Positions 35,408-44,006 of a DNA stretch of 64,000 nt are shown piece by piece. Below the pieces are notes generated by a model. That model was not told the DNA's origin. It saw only the letters and a program-made list of their open reading frames with translations, and ran no database searches. Position 1 is the stretch's first letter; each line of letters starts with the position of its first letter. Made by a program: the position numbers and the translations under genes. The DNA comes from Sphingomonas nostoxanthinifaciens (lineage in GTDB: Bacteria; Pseudomonadota; Alphaproteobacteria; Sphingomonadales; Sphingomonadaceae), in contig NZ_CP082839.1 of NCBI RefSeq assembly GCF_019930585.1, forward strand, positions 1,302,001-1,366,000. Reading direction: 5' to 3'.

Positions 35408-36235
35408 ATGGGTCGCTTGCTAGTTGGCTTGGCTTTCACTCTATCTACGGTGGCGTTTGTCGGCGTATCGCCGGTGTTCGCAGTTACGGTCACTCCGATT
35501 TCGGGGTCGGTGAAAAGCGCGGCTCGGGCTCAAGACGATGTCGGTTTCGGATTCGACGCAACTGTCCAGGATCAAGCCGCTTGGACAACGATACCGGCCA
35601 GCTTGAGCGCAACCTCGTCGACGACCTTCCTGCCGCCCGGTGGGGGCGTCGTGGGTGCGAGCGAGACAAGCAGCGCCAGTTGGGAAAGCGGGGGGCTTTC
35701 CGGTATGGTCTCGATCGTCAACCAGGCATTGTTCGGCGTGCCGGGCGATGCCCATTACGTCGTCGCCATCGGCGCGCCGGGCCTCTCCGTGTGGAGCTAC
35801 CAATTCCACGCCAATACGGACGCGCTCTTTACCTTCATCCTGACGGAAGAGGTATCGAAGTCCGGATCGGCGCCGGTTTCGCGCATTTTCGGCAGCTCTG
35901 TTGACGTCAACGGCATTGGCATCGTTCCCACGAAAAGCGGGGATATCTTCACACACACAGCGATGCTGACCGCTGGCCAGGACTATACGGTCGATTTCCG
36001 TTTCGGCATCGACCTCAGCGCGACCAACGGGTCTGCGGTCGCGAATTTGAGCGATTTCGGCAGCTGGAGCATTTCCGACGTTCCCACGGACCCGGGCAGT
36101 GGCGGTCCGGGCGGCAGTGTACCCGAGCCTGGCACGTGGATGCTGATGCTCGCGGGCTTCGGCCTCGTCGGGACGATGGTGCGTGCTCGGTCGCGGGTGC
36201 GTTGCGCTCTGAAGGCGCCTCAGGCGGCGCTATGA
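35408..36235 (+). CDS. PEPxxWA-CTERM-like sorting protein
   Basis: A 275-residue secreted protein. It has a signal peptide (MGRLLVGLAFTLSTVAFVGV) and a beta-rich body with many Ser, Thr and Gly. The C-terminus follows a Gly/Pro linker (DPGSGGPGGS) with VPEPGTWMLMLAGFGLVGTMV and then basic residues. This PEP motif, hydrophobic helix and Arg cluster is the exosortase sorting signal, here with Gly-Thr in place of the common Ala-Ser. I chose the ATG at 35408. The body has no recognised domain. It lies divergent from the HTH-TPR regulator, 236 bases away. Confidence 0.82.
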   Translation: MGRLLVGLAFTLSTVAFVGVSPVFAVTVTPISGSVKSAARAQDDVGFGFDATVQDQAAWTTIPASLSATSSTTFLPPGGGVVGASETSSASWESGGLSGMVSIVNQALFGVPGDAHYVVAIGAPGLSVWSYQFHANTDALFTFILTEEVSKSGSAPVSRIFGSSVDVNGIGIVPTKSGDIFTHTAMLTAGQDYTVDFRFGIDLSATNGSAVANLSDFGSWSISDVPTDPGSGGPGGSVPEPGTWMLMLAGFGLVGTMVRARSRVRCALKAPQAAL

Positions 36236-36661
36236 TGACGGGAGTGCATGAGCCAGGCGGTTGGGCAGTGTGATCGCCGGATTGGGCCGCATCGGCACTG
36301 GCGCCGGGCTGGCAGGGCCGAGCCGCAGCTATCACTGGTGTGCGAGCGACCATCGTTGCGCATGACACCTCAATCGTCGTCCCACTCACCAATTTAAACG
36401 GCATCTACCTGAACTTTGCTACGAGTGAGATAGGGTGAGCCGCCCGGACCGTGCACATCTCGGCAATTTCGGATGCCGTCTTGGAAATCGATCAACTCGA
36501 TCTGAGGGGCGAGTTCGGAGTTAGCGGGAATTAGCAGTCGCAAATTCTCGCGCAATCGTCGTGAAACGCGATTTTACCGCCGTCTCATCGATAGTCAGGC
36601 GCCGAACGAAACGGGGCGGTACGATCTAGACCGAACAGCCCCGTTCCAATCAGCGGACGGA
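36236..36661. other. Convergent intergenic gap
   Basis: There is no supportable gene between the two convergent PEP-CTERM genes. An inverted repeat (AACGGGGC and GCCCCGTT, 36610-36645) lies just after the minus-strand gene but has a 20-base loop and no T run. Confidence 0.45.
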
Positions 36662-37282
36662 TCAGGCGAAGCGGACGTTCACCCGCTGGCGGCGGCGCGT
36701 GGCGGCGCCGAGCAGACCGAAGCCTCCGAGGAACATGGCCCAGGTGGCGGGCTCGGGCGCGGGGCTGCTCGGCGATCCGGTTACCGTCAGCAGGACCTGC
36801 GAACGATATCCCGAAGTCGTGTCGCACGGGGCATCCCGGCACGCGAACACGCCGATGCCATTATAGATACCGGCGCCGAGCACGAGCGGAAGATCGGTGC
36901 CCTGCACCGCTCCTCCGAACTGGGCGTCAAATCCGTTCACCGTATAATTCGTCGCGCCGTTCGCGGGGACAAAGCCGGAGAAATTGAAATAGGCCCCGAT
37001 CGACGGGTCATATCTACCGGTGGAGATGGAGATGCCCGTGAACGAGCCGGCCAGCACCGAGGTGTAGGCGACCGGCACATAAGGGGATGACGATATGTTC
37101 TCGGCAGGAGCGGGCGGCGCCGTGATGATCGCATCGGTGGTGAAGCTGACGATCGTGGCGATAGGCTTGGTGCAGGTGAAGGAAGAGCAGGTCGAGAACG
37201 TGTAGGTCAGCGTCGCATCGGCGGCGCCGTTCAGGCCCAGAGTGGCCGCCGCGCCGATGGCCAGTTTCGTCCGGAATTTCAT
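36662..37282 (-). CDS. PEPxxWA-CTERM sorting protein
   Basis: A 206-residue secreted protein with a signal peptide (MKFRTKLAIGAAATLGLNGAA). The beta-rich body has two Cys near the start (FSTCSSFTCTKP) and two later (CRDAPCDTT) that could pair in the periplasm. The C-terminus reads PAPEPATWAMFLGGFGLLGAAT then RRRQR, the sphingomonad PEPxxWA-CTERM form. It is sorted by an exosortase, and none is encoded in this window. It lies downstream of the wHTH-TPR regulator (183 bases) in the same direction, so regulation by it is plausible. Confidence 0.87.
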   Translation of the reverse strand: MKFRTKLAIGAAATLGLNGAADATLTYTFSTCSSFTCTKPIATIVSFTTDAIITAPPAPAENISSSPYVPVAYTSVLAGSFTGISISTGRYDPSIGAYFNFSGFVPANGATNYTVNGFDAQFGGAVQGTDLPLVLGAGIYNGIGVFACRDAPCDTTSGYRSQVLLTVTGSPSSPAPEPATWAMFLGGFGLLGAATRRRQRVNVRFA

Positions 37283-37364
37283 AAGCTACCCCTTAAACAG
37301 ATCGGTGTTGCCAAAGCTGGCCGATTGGCCCCTCGCACCCGCGTCGTGGCGCTCACCAGGCCAA

Positions 37365-37394
37365 GCCCGGACAGGCCCGGACAGGCCCGGACGG
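37365..37394. repeat. Short tandem repeat, three 10-base units
   Basis: GCCCGGACAG occurs twice in a row, followed by GCCCGGACGG, between the PEP-CTERM gene and the regulator gene. It is small and may vary in length between strains. Confidence 0.7.
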
Positions 37395-37465
37395 ATTAGC
37401 TCCGAATTGTTTGCTTAATGTTTGAGTAAGAAATTAATCGTCGACGGACGATGATCGCGGACGGC

Positions 37466-39058
37466 CTATGCGACGGCGTTCGATCCGATCGCCCGGCCGA
37501 CGACGGCCGGGACGGCCTGGGCGCCATATATGCGCACGACCTGGGCAATCAGCCCGCGCATCAAGTTCGCACGGGCCTGTTCGGAAACGAGCTGTCGCGC
37601 AGACGTGAAATAGGCATATTCGATCGCGTTCGAAGCGGCCGTCGGCCCGATCGCCGCGAGTGCCTTTGCCGACGCGGCCGACAGAGGTCGTTCATGGGGC
37701 GAAAACGTCCAGTCCAGCATGGAGGCGATATAAGGGGGGCAGGGCGGCGCCGTATCGATCGCCGCCACCGTGGCATCGAGCGCGGCGCGCTTCCCCGTCG
37801 CGAGCAGGGCGATGCACTTCATCGCCCTGATATGCAGTTGGAAGTCGGGCCCCAAGTCCCCCCGCTCGGCGCCCCGATCGAAGAACCGTACCGCCTCGTC
37901 GAAGCGGCCGCGCGCGCAGCGAAGCTGACCCATGAGGGCGAAGGAGGCAGTGGAGTCGCCGGTTCGAGCGAGCGCACGCTCGGCCAGATCTTCCGCGAGC
38001 TCGAGATGTCCACGATCAACGAAATACAGCAACTTGGCGGCTGCGAACATGAGCAGCGGATTGTCTTCCGCGGCAGGAAGGTGTTCCAGAGCCGTCACCT
38101 CGATCTCACGTTCCACGCGTTGGCGCTCCACCAAGCCGACGGATTCGAACGGGCTCGCCACGGTAAGGCGAGAGAAGAGATGCAGGCACCATTGAAACGC
38201 GAGATCGGCGTTGCCGGGGGCCTGTGCGCGTTTCTTGGCCAGTTGCGTCCCGCTCGCCCATCGCGGGTTCGCCCCAAGCAGGACGATCGAGGCCTCATGC
38301 CGGCGGGTCTCGATCGGGTCGCCCGGTGCCAGGCCAAGGCCCGTCGAAGCATTGCCGAGACTGCCTTGAACAGCGGCGAGGACGGCACGTGAAATCGTGT
38401 CTGCTTCTGCCGTGAAATTCGGATAATTTTGCTGATGGAGATCCAAGGCGAAGGACTCGGTGATCCGCCGCGACGGCATCTCCCGCAGCGTGACCACGCA
38501 GGCAAAAGCATCGTCGCTCGTCTGAAAATTGAGATGAAGAAGATGGCGCAGCTTGTCGTCGGCGCCGGGCCGCCAGTCCTCGGCCACGACAATCGTCTTG
38601 TCAGGGCTGACGCCTGCACCGATCGCGCTGTGAAGTCTTTCGACGAGGGCGGATGCGCCCTGGCTTATTTGACGGGCCGCGGGAGCAAACTTCGTCGCGA
38701 TGACCAGCAACGCATCGACCGGCGCAGCGGCGGTCGACGTCGCGGCCCAGACGTACCCCTCGCCATAGCGGGTATGGATGAACTTCGGCGACTTGGGATC
38801 GTCGCCCAGCTTGGATCGGATCCGGTTGACGAGGAAGTCGATATAACGATCCGACCGGTCCTCGTCCGCTGCGATCTCGTCCAGCAATCGGCTCCGCCGC
38901 ATGAGCTGGTTCGGCTTTCGCGACAACGCCCGCAGAATGGCGCGCTCGTTTCTGGTGAAGTGAACCTTTATTCCGGCTCTAATTGCGAACAAGCACTCTT
39001 GGTCAAGCACGAGATCGCCATAATGGGTGTTCAGCCCTTTATTCACTGCAGTCACCAC
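37466..39058 (-). CDS. Winged-helix (OmpR-type) regulator with TPR-like C-terminal domain
   Basis: A 530-residue protein. Residues about 10-105 form an OmpR/PhoB-type winged helix (VHFTRNERAILRALSRKPNQLMRRSRLL then RYIDFLVNRIRSKLGDDPKSPKFIHTRYGEGYVW). No receiver domain is attached. The middle is an alpha/beta region and the C-terminal 250 residues are helical, TPR-like (LAEDLAERALARTGDSTASFALMGQLRCARGRFDEAVRFFDRG). Unlike CadC, no transmembrane helix is evident, so it should be cytoplasmic. It is divergent from the membrane hybrid kinase gene at 39289, which could share its promoter region. Confidence 0.82.
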   Translation of the reverse strand: MVTAVNKGLNTHYGDLVLDQECLFAIRAGIKVHFTRNERAILRALSRKPNQLMRRSRLLDEIAADEDRSDRYIDFLVNRIRSKLGDDPKSPKFIHTRYGEGYVWAATSTAAAPVDALLVIATKFAPAARQISQGASALVERLHSAIGAGVSPDKTIVVAEDWRPGADDKLRHLLHLNFQTSDDAFACVVTLREMPSRRITESFALDLHQQNYPNFTAEADTISRAVLAAVQGSLGNASTGLGLAPGDPIETRRHEASIVLLGANPRWASGTQLAKKRAQAPGNADLAFQWCLHLFSRLTVASPFESVGLVERQRVEREIEVTALEHLPAAEDNPLLMFAAAKLLYFVDRGHLELAEDLAERALARTGDSTASFALMGQLRCARGRFDEAVRFFDRGAERGDLGPDFQLHIRAMKCIALLATGKRAALDATVAAIDTAPPCPPYIASMLDWTFSPHERPLSAASAKALAAIGPTAASNAIEYAYFTSARQLVSEQARANLMRGLIAQVVRIYGAQAVPAVVGRAIGSNAVA

Positions 39059-39288
39059 CTGTCGGCATTGCGCTGGCTGATCCTTGGCTCAAGTCAGCTC
39101 GGCGGTCGATGAGGGCGACCGATACGGGCCGGTAGTCCGTCATTTTTCGGTGAGCAAGCGACACCGTGATCTCGGCACCATCCGTTGATCGAGCCGCCCA
39201 GTTCGTTGTCGGACGGGCGACCGGTTTCAAGGAGGGTATCGCCGCTGTGCTGGCTTCGGACGGACGCATGAGCTAATGGATCAGTGTC

Positions 39289-41085
39289 ATGCTCTCACCA
39301 GCGCTACATGGAGAGAGCCCGGTTCCTGAGCCGGTGCGTACGCCCTCGCGAAACGACGACCGGATCGGTGCCGAGCAGGTCCGCACCCTGATGAGGAATT
39401 GCCCCGTCGCGGTCATGGGCGCGGGAACGGGCGCGATCATCCTCGCGATCGCGTTTGATCTCAGCGGACGGGTCCGTCCGGATCGCGCCTGGCTTTGGGC
39501 CGCGTTGATGATCGGATGCGTGCTCAGCCACCTTGCTTTGTGCGTCGCCTACCGACGCGCGCGACCCGCCGATGGCGCCTGGAGGATCTGGCTTCGGCTG
39601 TTCACGTTGATTGCAGCTTGCGAAGGCGCGACTTGGTTCGTTGGCGCAAACTGGCTGACGTCGCCGAACGATCTTCTGCAGGAGTTGATGGTTCTCCTCG
39701 TATACTCCGCCATAGCGTCTGGCTCGTTGCCGACGTTCGGAACCCATCTCGCGCCGTTTTCGGCTTTCTTCTATCCCGTGATTATGCCGCATCTCGGATT
39801 TTCGCTTATCTATCAATACGAATATTGGAATGTATTGGCGGTCTTGCTGGTGGCTTATATCGTCGCGATGACGTTGATCGCCCGACATACCAATGCGCAA
39901 TTCATCGAGGGTCTTCAGCTTCGGTTCGAGAATGTCGATCTGGTCGAAGGTTTGAGGATTGCCAAGGCGGATGCCGAGCATGCGAATGTCGCCAAATCCA
40001 GCTTTCTGGCCGCGGCGAGCCATGATCTTCGCCAGCCGATCCACGCGCTCGGCCTGTTCGTCGGGGCGCTCGAGAACTGCACGATGGATGCCGAAGCTCG
40101 CGGGATCGTCGCGCGGATCGAGGGCGCCGTCGCCGCCATGGACGATCTGTTTCTGGCGCTCCTCGACATCTCGAAGTTGGATGCTGCCGCCGTCACGCCG
40201 GCCTTCCAAGCCGTCCCGTTGGCCCAACTGCTCGAACGCATCGCCCAAGATTATCGCGGCGAGGCGGCGGAGAAGCGGATCGGGCTTCGATTGCGGACGG
40301 GCGGGTTCTGGGTTCGGAGCGATCCCGTCCTGCTCGAGCGTATCGTCCGCAACATCCTCTCCAATGCGGTGCGCTACACCGATCGGGGCGGTGTGCTGAT
40401 GGGGTGTCGCGCGGTCGGTGATCAGATCACCGTCGAGATATGGGATACCGGTCGCGGGATTGCAGAAGACCAGCAGGCGCGGATCTTCGAGGAATTCTAT
40501 CAGATCGACAATCCGGAGCGCGATCGCTCGAGGGGGCTCGGGCTCGGCTTGGCCATCGTGCGGCGACTGACGGACTTGCTCGACTGTCGCCTGAGCATGC
40601 GCTCGCAGCCGCACCGAGGGACGGTTTTCCGACTGGTGCTGCCTCGCACCAATCGTCCGAACATCGCCCCGCCCGACGATCCGCCGGCGCCCCAAGCGGA
40701 TTCCCACCAAGAGACCATCCTCATCATCGACGATGAAGCTGCGATCCGCCAGGCAATGGCGACCGTGCTCGCAAGCTGGGGCTACCGCACGTTGGTCGCC
40801 GGTTCGGCCGACGAGATGCTGGCGTTGCTCGCTTCAGATCACGCTCGGCCCGCGCTCCTTGTCTGCGATTACCGTCTGCGCGCGGGGGCGACCGGGGCGG
40901 AAGCCGTGATGAAAATACGGTCGTATCTCGGCCGGGACATACCCGCGCTCCTCGTTACGGGAGACACCGCCCCCGATCGCATCGCCGAAGCCATGGCAAG
41001 CGGCTTGGTGCTTCTCCACAAGCCCGTCCAGCATGGTCGCCTTCGCGCGGCGATCGGCAACCTGCTGCGGGCCGATGCCCGTTAA
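39289..41085 (+). CDS. Membrane hybrid histidine kinase with receiver
   Basis: A 598-residue sensor kinase. About six hydrophobic helices cover residues 38-205 (VAVMGAGTGAIILAIAFDL, LWAALMIGCVLSHLALCVA, WNVLAVLLVAYIVAMTLIA), so the input is membrane-borne with no large periplasmic domain. HisKA follows with His245 in SHDLRQPIHALGLF, then HATPase motifs (VRNILSNAVRYTD, DTGRGI, GLGLGLAIVRRL). The C-terminal receiver has phospho-acceptor Asp527 (VCDYRL) and a late Lys (LLHKP). SHDLRQP kinases of this kind usually signal to a NarL-type partner. The gene overlaps by four bases, tail to tail, with such a regulator (41082-41693), a likely cognate pair. Confidence 0.9.
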   Translation: MLSPALHGESPVPEPVRTPSRNDDRIGAEQVRTLMRNCPVAVMGAGTGAIILAIAFDLSGRVRPDRAWLWAALMIGCVLSHLALCVAYRRARPADGAWRIWLRLFTLIAACEGATWFVGANWLTSPNDLLQELMVLLVYSAIASGSLPTFGTHLAPFSAFFYPVIMPHLGFSLIYQYEYWNVLAVLLVAYIVAMTLIARHTNAQFIEGLQLRFENVDLVEGLRIAKADAEHANVAKSSFLAAASHDLRQPIHALGLFVGALENCTMDAEARGIVARIEGAVAAMDDLFLALLDISKLDAAAVTPAFQAVPLAQLLERIAQDYRGEAAEKRIGLRLRTGGFWVRSDPVLLERIVRNILSNAVRYTDRGGVLMGCRAVGDQITVEIWDTGRGIAEDQQARIFEEFYQIDNPERDRSRGLGLGLAIVRRLTDLLDCRLSMRSQPHRGTVFRLVLPRTNRPNIAPPDDPPAPQADSHQETILIIDDEAAIRQAMATVLASWGYRTLVAGSADEMLALLASDHARPALLVCDYRLRAGATGAEAVMKIRSYLGRDIPALLVTGDTAPDRIAEAMASGLVLLHKPVQHGRLRAAIGNLLRADAR

Positions 41086-41693
41086 TCGCCGCGTGCGATG
41101 CGAGCTGCCATCGCGCGACCGCTGACATTGAGCGTGCGGAAGATCGCGCTGCTATGTGCCTTCACCGTCTTTTCGGAGAGCCCCAATCGCCGGGCTATCT
41201 CCTTGTTTGAAAGGCCGGCGCCGATCAAATCGAGGACGGCGCGCTGCCTGACCGTGAGAGCCTGCGCGCCGCCTGCTGCCGCGGGCGCCGGATTGCCTGC
41301 AGCCCGAACGACCAGCGGCGGCACATAGATTTCGCCGGCCAGAACGAGATCCAGCGCAGCGGATATCGTTGTCGGACTGGCCGATTTCGGAAGATAGCCA
41401 AGCGCACCCGCCGCCAAGGCGCCATGAACGTCGGCTACCGATTCCGAGGCGGAGAAGACGATGATCGGCACGCTCGGAAAGCGGGAGCCGAAGTCCGTCA
41501 GCGCGTCCATGCCGGTTGCGCCGGGCATCACCAGATCGAGGAATACGACATCGATGTCGGCGCTCTCGGCGGCATAGATCGCTGAACCGATATCGCCCGC
41601 GTGCAGGATCGTCGAGCTCGTGGCCGCATGACGCAGGATTGCCGCCAATCCCTCGCGCACCACAGCATGATCGTCGACGATCAGAATGTTCAT
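41082..41693 (-). CDS. NarL/FixJ-type response regulator
   Basis: A 203-residue two-component regulator. The receiver starts MNILIVDDHAVVREG, with phospho-acceptor Asp53 in VFLDLVMPG and a conserved Lys in YLPKSASP. The LuxR-type helix-turn-helix spans about 139-185 (LTVRQRAVLDLIGAGLSNKEIARRLGLS then EKTVKAHSSAIFRTL). I chose the ATG at 41693, where the receiver begins. The frame upstream adds 30 residues of no domain. It lies convergent with the membrane kinase and divergent from the PEP-CTERM gene at 41882. Confidence 0.9.
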   Translation of the reverse strand: MNILIVDDHAVVREGLAAILRHAATSSTILHAGDIGSAIYAAESADIDVVFLDLVMPGATGMDALTDFGSRFPSVPIIVFSASESVADVHGALAAGALGYLPKSASPTTISAALDLVLAGEIYVPPLVVRAAGNPAPAAAGGAQALTVRQRAVLDLIGAGLSNKEIARRLGLSEKTVKAHSSAIFRTLNVSGRAMAARIARGD

Positions 41694-41881
41694 GGCACGC
41701 AGCGTATCGTCGGATTTGCCTGCCGTCAGCCGACTATTGCGTGGTCCTAGGTCCACCGAAATAGGCCTAGGCCCTCTGGTCAATTACTGATCAGTTAACA
41801 CCCCGCTAAGGTTCGAAGGCGGCGTGAAAGACGGGGTTTTTCGCGTCGCAATCCGATCCACGTAAGCACGGGATTGCCAGC

Positions 41882-42670
41882 ATGTCGATAAAGCCTCGCG
41901 CCTTCATGGGCCTGATCATTGTGGGGATGACGGTTGCGACCGCCAGCGCACGGGCCGACGTTATATTTTCGGACAGCAACTTTGTCGCGTCAGACTATCA
42001 GGTCGCATTTGCGAGTTCGACGGGAGGCGCGAGCCTCACGGCGGCCGCATGCACGTCCTGCGGCGACTCCGGTACTGCGCTTCGGCTGACGATCTCGGAT
42101 TCGGACGGCAGCAATCTCGGCGCGGCGATCATCAACAGCAGTTTCACCTACGATCCCTTCACGCAGGGCGCGATCACGACGATCGATGCGTCGGTCGACA
42201 AGAATTTCACCGCCGTGGCACCGCCATTGTTCGGCTATGGCAACACGTTCCGACCGGTCATCGAGCAGGGTGGAAACTTCTACACCGCCGTGAAGTTCGG
42301 TACATCCGTCACCGTGCCGGCTGGCGGGACGACGGCATCGTCCGGCTTCGAGGTCATCGCTCTCTCCGCGCTCACCGCCGCGGACTTCAGCCAGTTCGAC
42401 GTCACGACCGGCCTGGTCGGGACCGCGCACCCCGATTTCGCCGGCAGCGCCATCACCTTCGGTATCGGCCAGGTCTTGGCTGCCAGCCCGCTGAGCGCCG
42501 GCAGCGCCATCACGGTCATCTCCGACTTCGATAATCTGAGCATTGCCGTGCACACCGCTGCCGTTCCCGAACCGGCAAGCTGGGCATTGATGGTGGCCGG
42601 CTTTGGCACGATCGGCAGCGCCATGCGCCGCCGCGGCAAGAAACGGTACGGATATCCCTTTTCGATTTGA
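41882..42670 (+). CDS. PEPxxWA-CTERM sorting protein
   Basis: A 262-residue exported protein with a signal peptide (MGLIIVGMTVATASARA region) and a beta-sandwich-like body (SNLGAAIINSSFTYDPFTQGAITTIDASVDKNF). A Cys pair (CTSCGD) lies near residue 57. The C-terminus is VPEPASWALMVAGFGTIGSAM then RRRGKKR, a typical sorting tail. It is followed 35 bases later by another PEP-CTERM gene in the same direction, so they are probably co-transcribed. It starts 188 bases from the divergent NarL-type regulator. Confidence 0.87.
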   Translation: MSIKPRAFMGLIIVGMTVATASARADVIFSDSNFVASDYQVAFASSTGGASLTAAACTSCGDSGTALRLTISDSDGSNLGAAIINSSFTYDPFTQGAITTIDASVDKNFTAVAPPLFGYGNTFRPVIEQGGNFYTAVKFGTSVTVPAGGTTASSGFEVIALSALTAADFSQFDVTTGLVGTAHPDFAGSAITFGIGQVLAASPLSAGSAITVISDFDNLSIAVHTAAVPEPASWALMVAGFGTIGSAMRRRGKKRYGYPFSI

Positions 42671-42705
42671 CGTCGTGTTCGATCACACCAGCGTGGAGTA
42701 GGGTA

Positions 42706-43476
42706 ATGCGTCCTAAACTTAACGCCGTAATGTCAGCGGCCTTATCGTTTGCTGTATTTGCCGGATCTCCTGCGAGGGCCGATTTTCAGGCAAGTTTCTA
42801 CACGGTTCAAGGCGACGGACGGGACTTCGGCCCGACGATCTGTTGTTTCGTATCGAGCGACGAGGTGATGAGTTCGCTGGGGCCGGACGGGCTGCCGGTC
42901 TACAATCCAGGCTCGACCACCAGCTCTGGTCATATTCTCCAGGATCACGCGTCGAACGGCGAACTGACCTGGTTCACGCCGAATGCGACGGCAAGCGCGA
43001 CCGCGCCTTTGGTCGATTTCACCAGCAGCGTTACGATCTCCGGCAATAGTTATTCGAATGGCGCGATGTTCCCGTCGAATGGCGCGGGCGGCAGCGACAG
43101 CGCCGGGTTCCAGGCCGCCATTTTCACCGGAAGTTTCACGTTCGGTACGGCACAGGATTTCACCTTCACCTTCAGTGCGGATGACGACGCCCTGCTCTTC
43201 GTGGATGGCATATCCGCCCTTCAAATCGGCGGCGTCCATAGCGCGTCCACGGTTTCCTCGACCGTCAGCCTCGGTGCCGGCACCCACAGCTTCAAGCTGT
43301 TCTACGCCGATCGGCAGCAAACGGGTGCAGCTTTGTCGTTCAGCATTCCTGACGACATCATCGTTTCAGCCCCATCGCCGGCGCCCGAGCCGGCGGCGTG
43401 GGCGATGTTCGTCGGTGGCTTCGGCCTGATCGGCGGCGCTCTACGTCGCAAGAAGGCAATGCTCGTCCTCGCCTGA
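42706..43476 (+). CDS. PEPxxWA-CTERM protein with PA14/fibro-slime-like domain
   Basis: A 256-residue exported protein. The signal peptide is MRPKLNAVMSAALSFAVFAGS. The body has FTFSADDDALLFVDGISALQIGGVHSA and LGAGTHSFKLFYADRQQTGA. This is the carbohydrate-binding or adhesion-type PA14/fibro-slime pattern, in which paired Asp residues bind calcium. The tail is APEPAAWAMFVGGFGLIGGAL then RRKK. I chose the ATG at 42706, ten bases after GGAGTAGGG. A surface adhesion or matrix role is the best guess. It is followed by a terminator at 43493. Confidence 0.87.
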   Translation: MRPKLNAVMSAALSFAVFAGSPARADFQASFYTVQGDGRDFGPTICCFVSSDEVMSSLGPDGLPVYNPGSTTSSGHILQDHASNGELTWFTPNATASATAPLVDFTSSVTISGNSYSNGAMFPSNGAGGSDSAGFQAAIFTGSFTFGTAQDFTFTFSADDDALLFVDGISALQIGGVHSASTVSSTVSLGAGTHSFKLFYADRQQTGAALSFSIPDDIIVSAPSPAPEPAAWAMFVGGFGLIGGALRRKKAMLVLA

Positions 43477-43492
43477 GCGGCTCGCTTGCAGG

Positions 43493-43527
43493 AATGAGGG
43501 TGCCCGCGATCGCTGGGCATCCTCATT
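43493..43527 (+). terminator. Terminator-like hairpin after PEP-CTERM gene pair
   Basis: Thirteen-base arms AATGAGGGTGCCC and GGGCATCCTCATT (one G-T pair) with a nine-base loop, 17 bases after the stop at 43476. A CTTTTTG run follows about 15 bases later. Confidence 0.6.
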
Positions 43528-44006
43528 GCCTCAAGTGCGTCTTTTTGACGTCGCCTGAGCGAACGTTTGAGTTCGACGACGCGAGCGGCGAGATTGCGGT
43601 GCGCAGCAGGTGATCAGGCGCGCAGGCAGCGCTCCTGAGAGCCGGCGAGCGGCTATTCGCAGATTTGCCGTTGCATTACCTTCCACGCCGATTTCCTGAT
43701 CGGCTTGGCCGTGCTGCGAAGGTCTCTGGAGCGCGAGGCTGTTGGCTACGGAAAAATACGGCGCAGCGCTCGAAAAGTGCCGAACCCGAACCCGCGCAGA
43801 CCGAACGACCAACATTCGAACTGGGCGTTCGTCGCGCATGGGGAGATGGAAGTTGAGCGATCACACGCTCGTGTGGCTCGGGCTTGGGGACAAACGGCGA
43901 CATCGGCCCGCCCCTGCCAGGCGGATCTCCCTCTCGGGGCGGTGGCGGTCGATTGGATGACGGCATCGGGAAAAACCGTGGTAACACGGCCCGATAGGAG
44001 ATCGCC
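43528..44006. other. Intergenic gap before kinase gene
   Basis: No frame here has both coding character and a start site. The only clear signal is the TAGGAG ribosome site (43995-44000) for the kinase. Confidence 0.4.

Noticed and set aside
36610..36645. Terminator after the PEP-CTERM gene at 36662
   Set aside because: Eight-base arms with a 20-base loop and no following T run are too weak.
41797..41841. Hairpin CCCCG...CGGGGTTTTT between the NarL-type regulator and PEP-CTERM genes
   Set aside because: The arms are only five bases around a loop of over 25 bases, and it lies in a divergent promoter region rather than after a gene.
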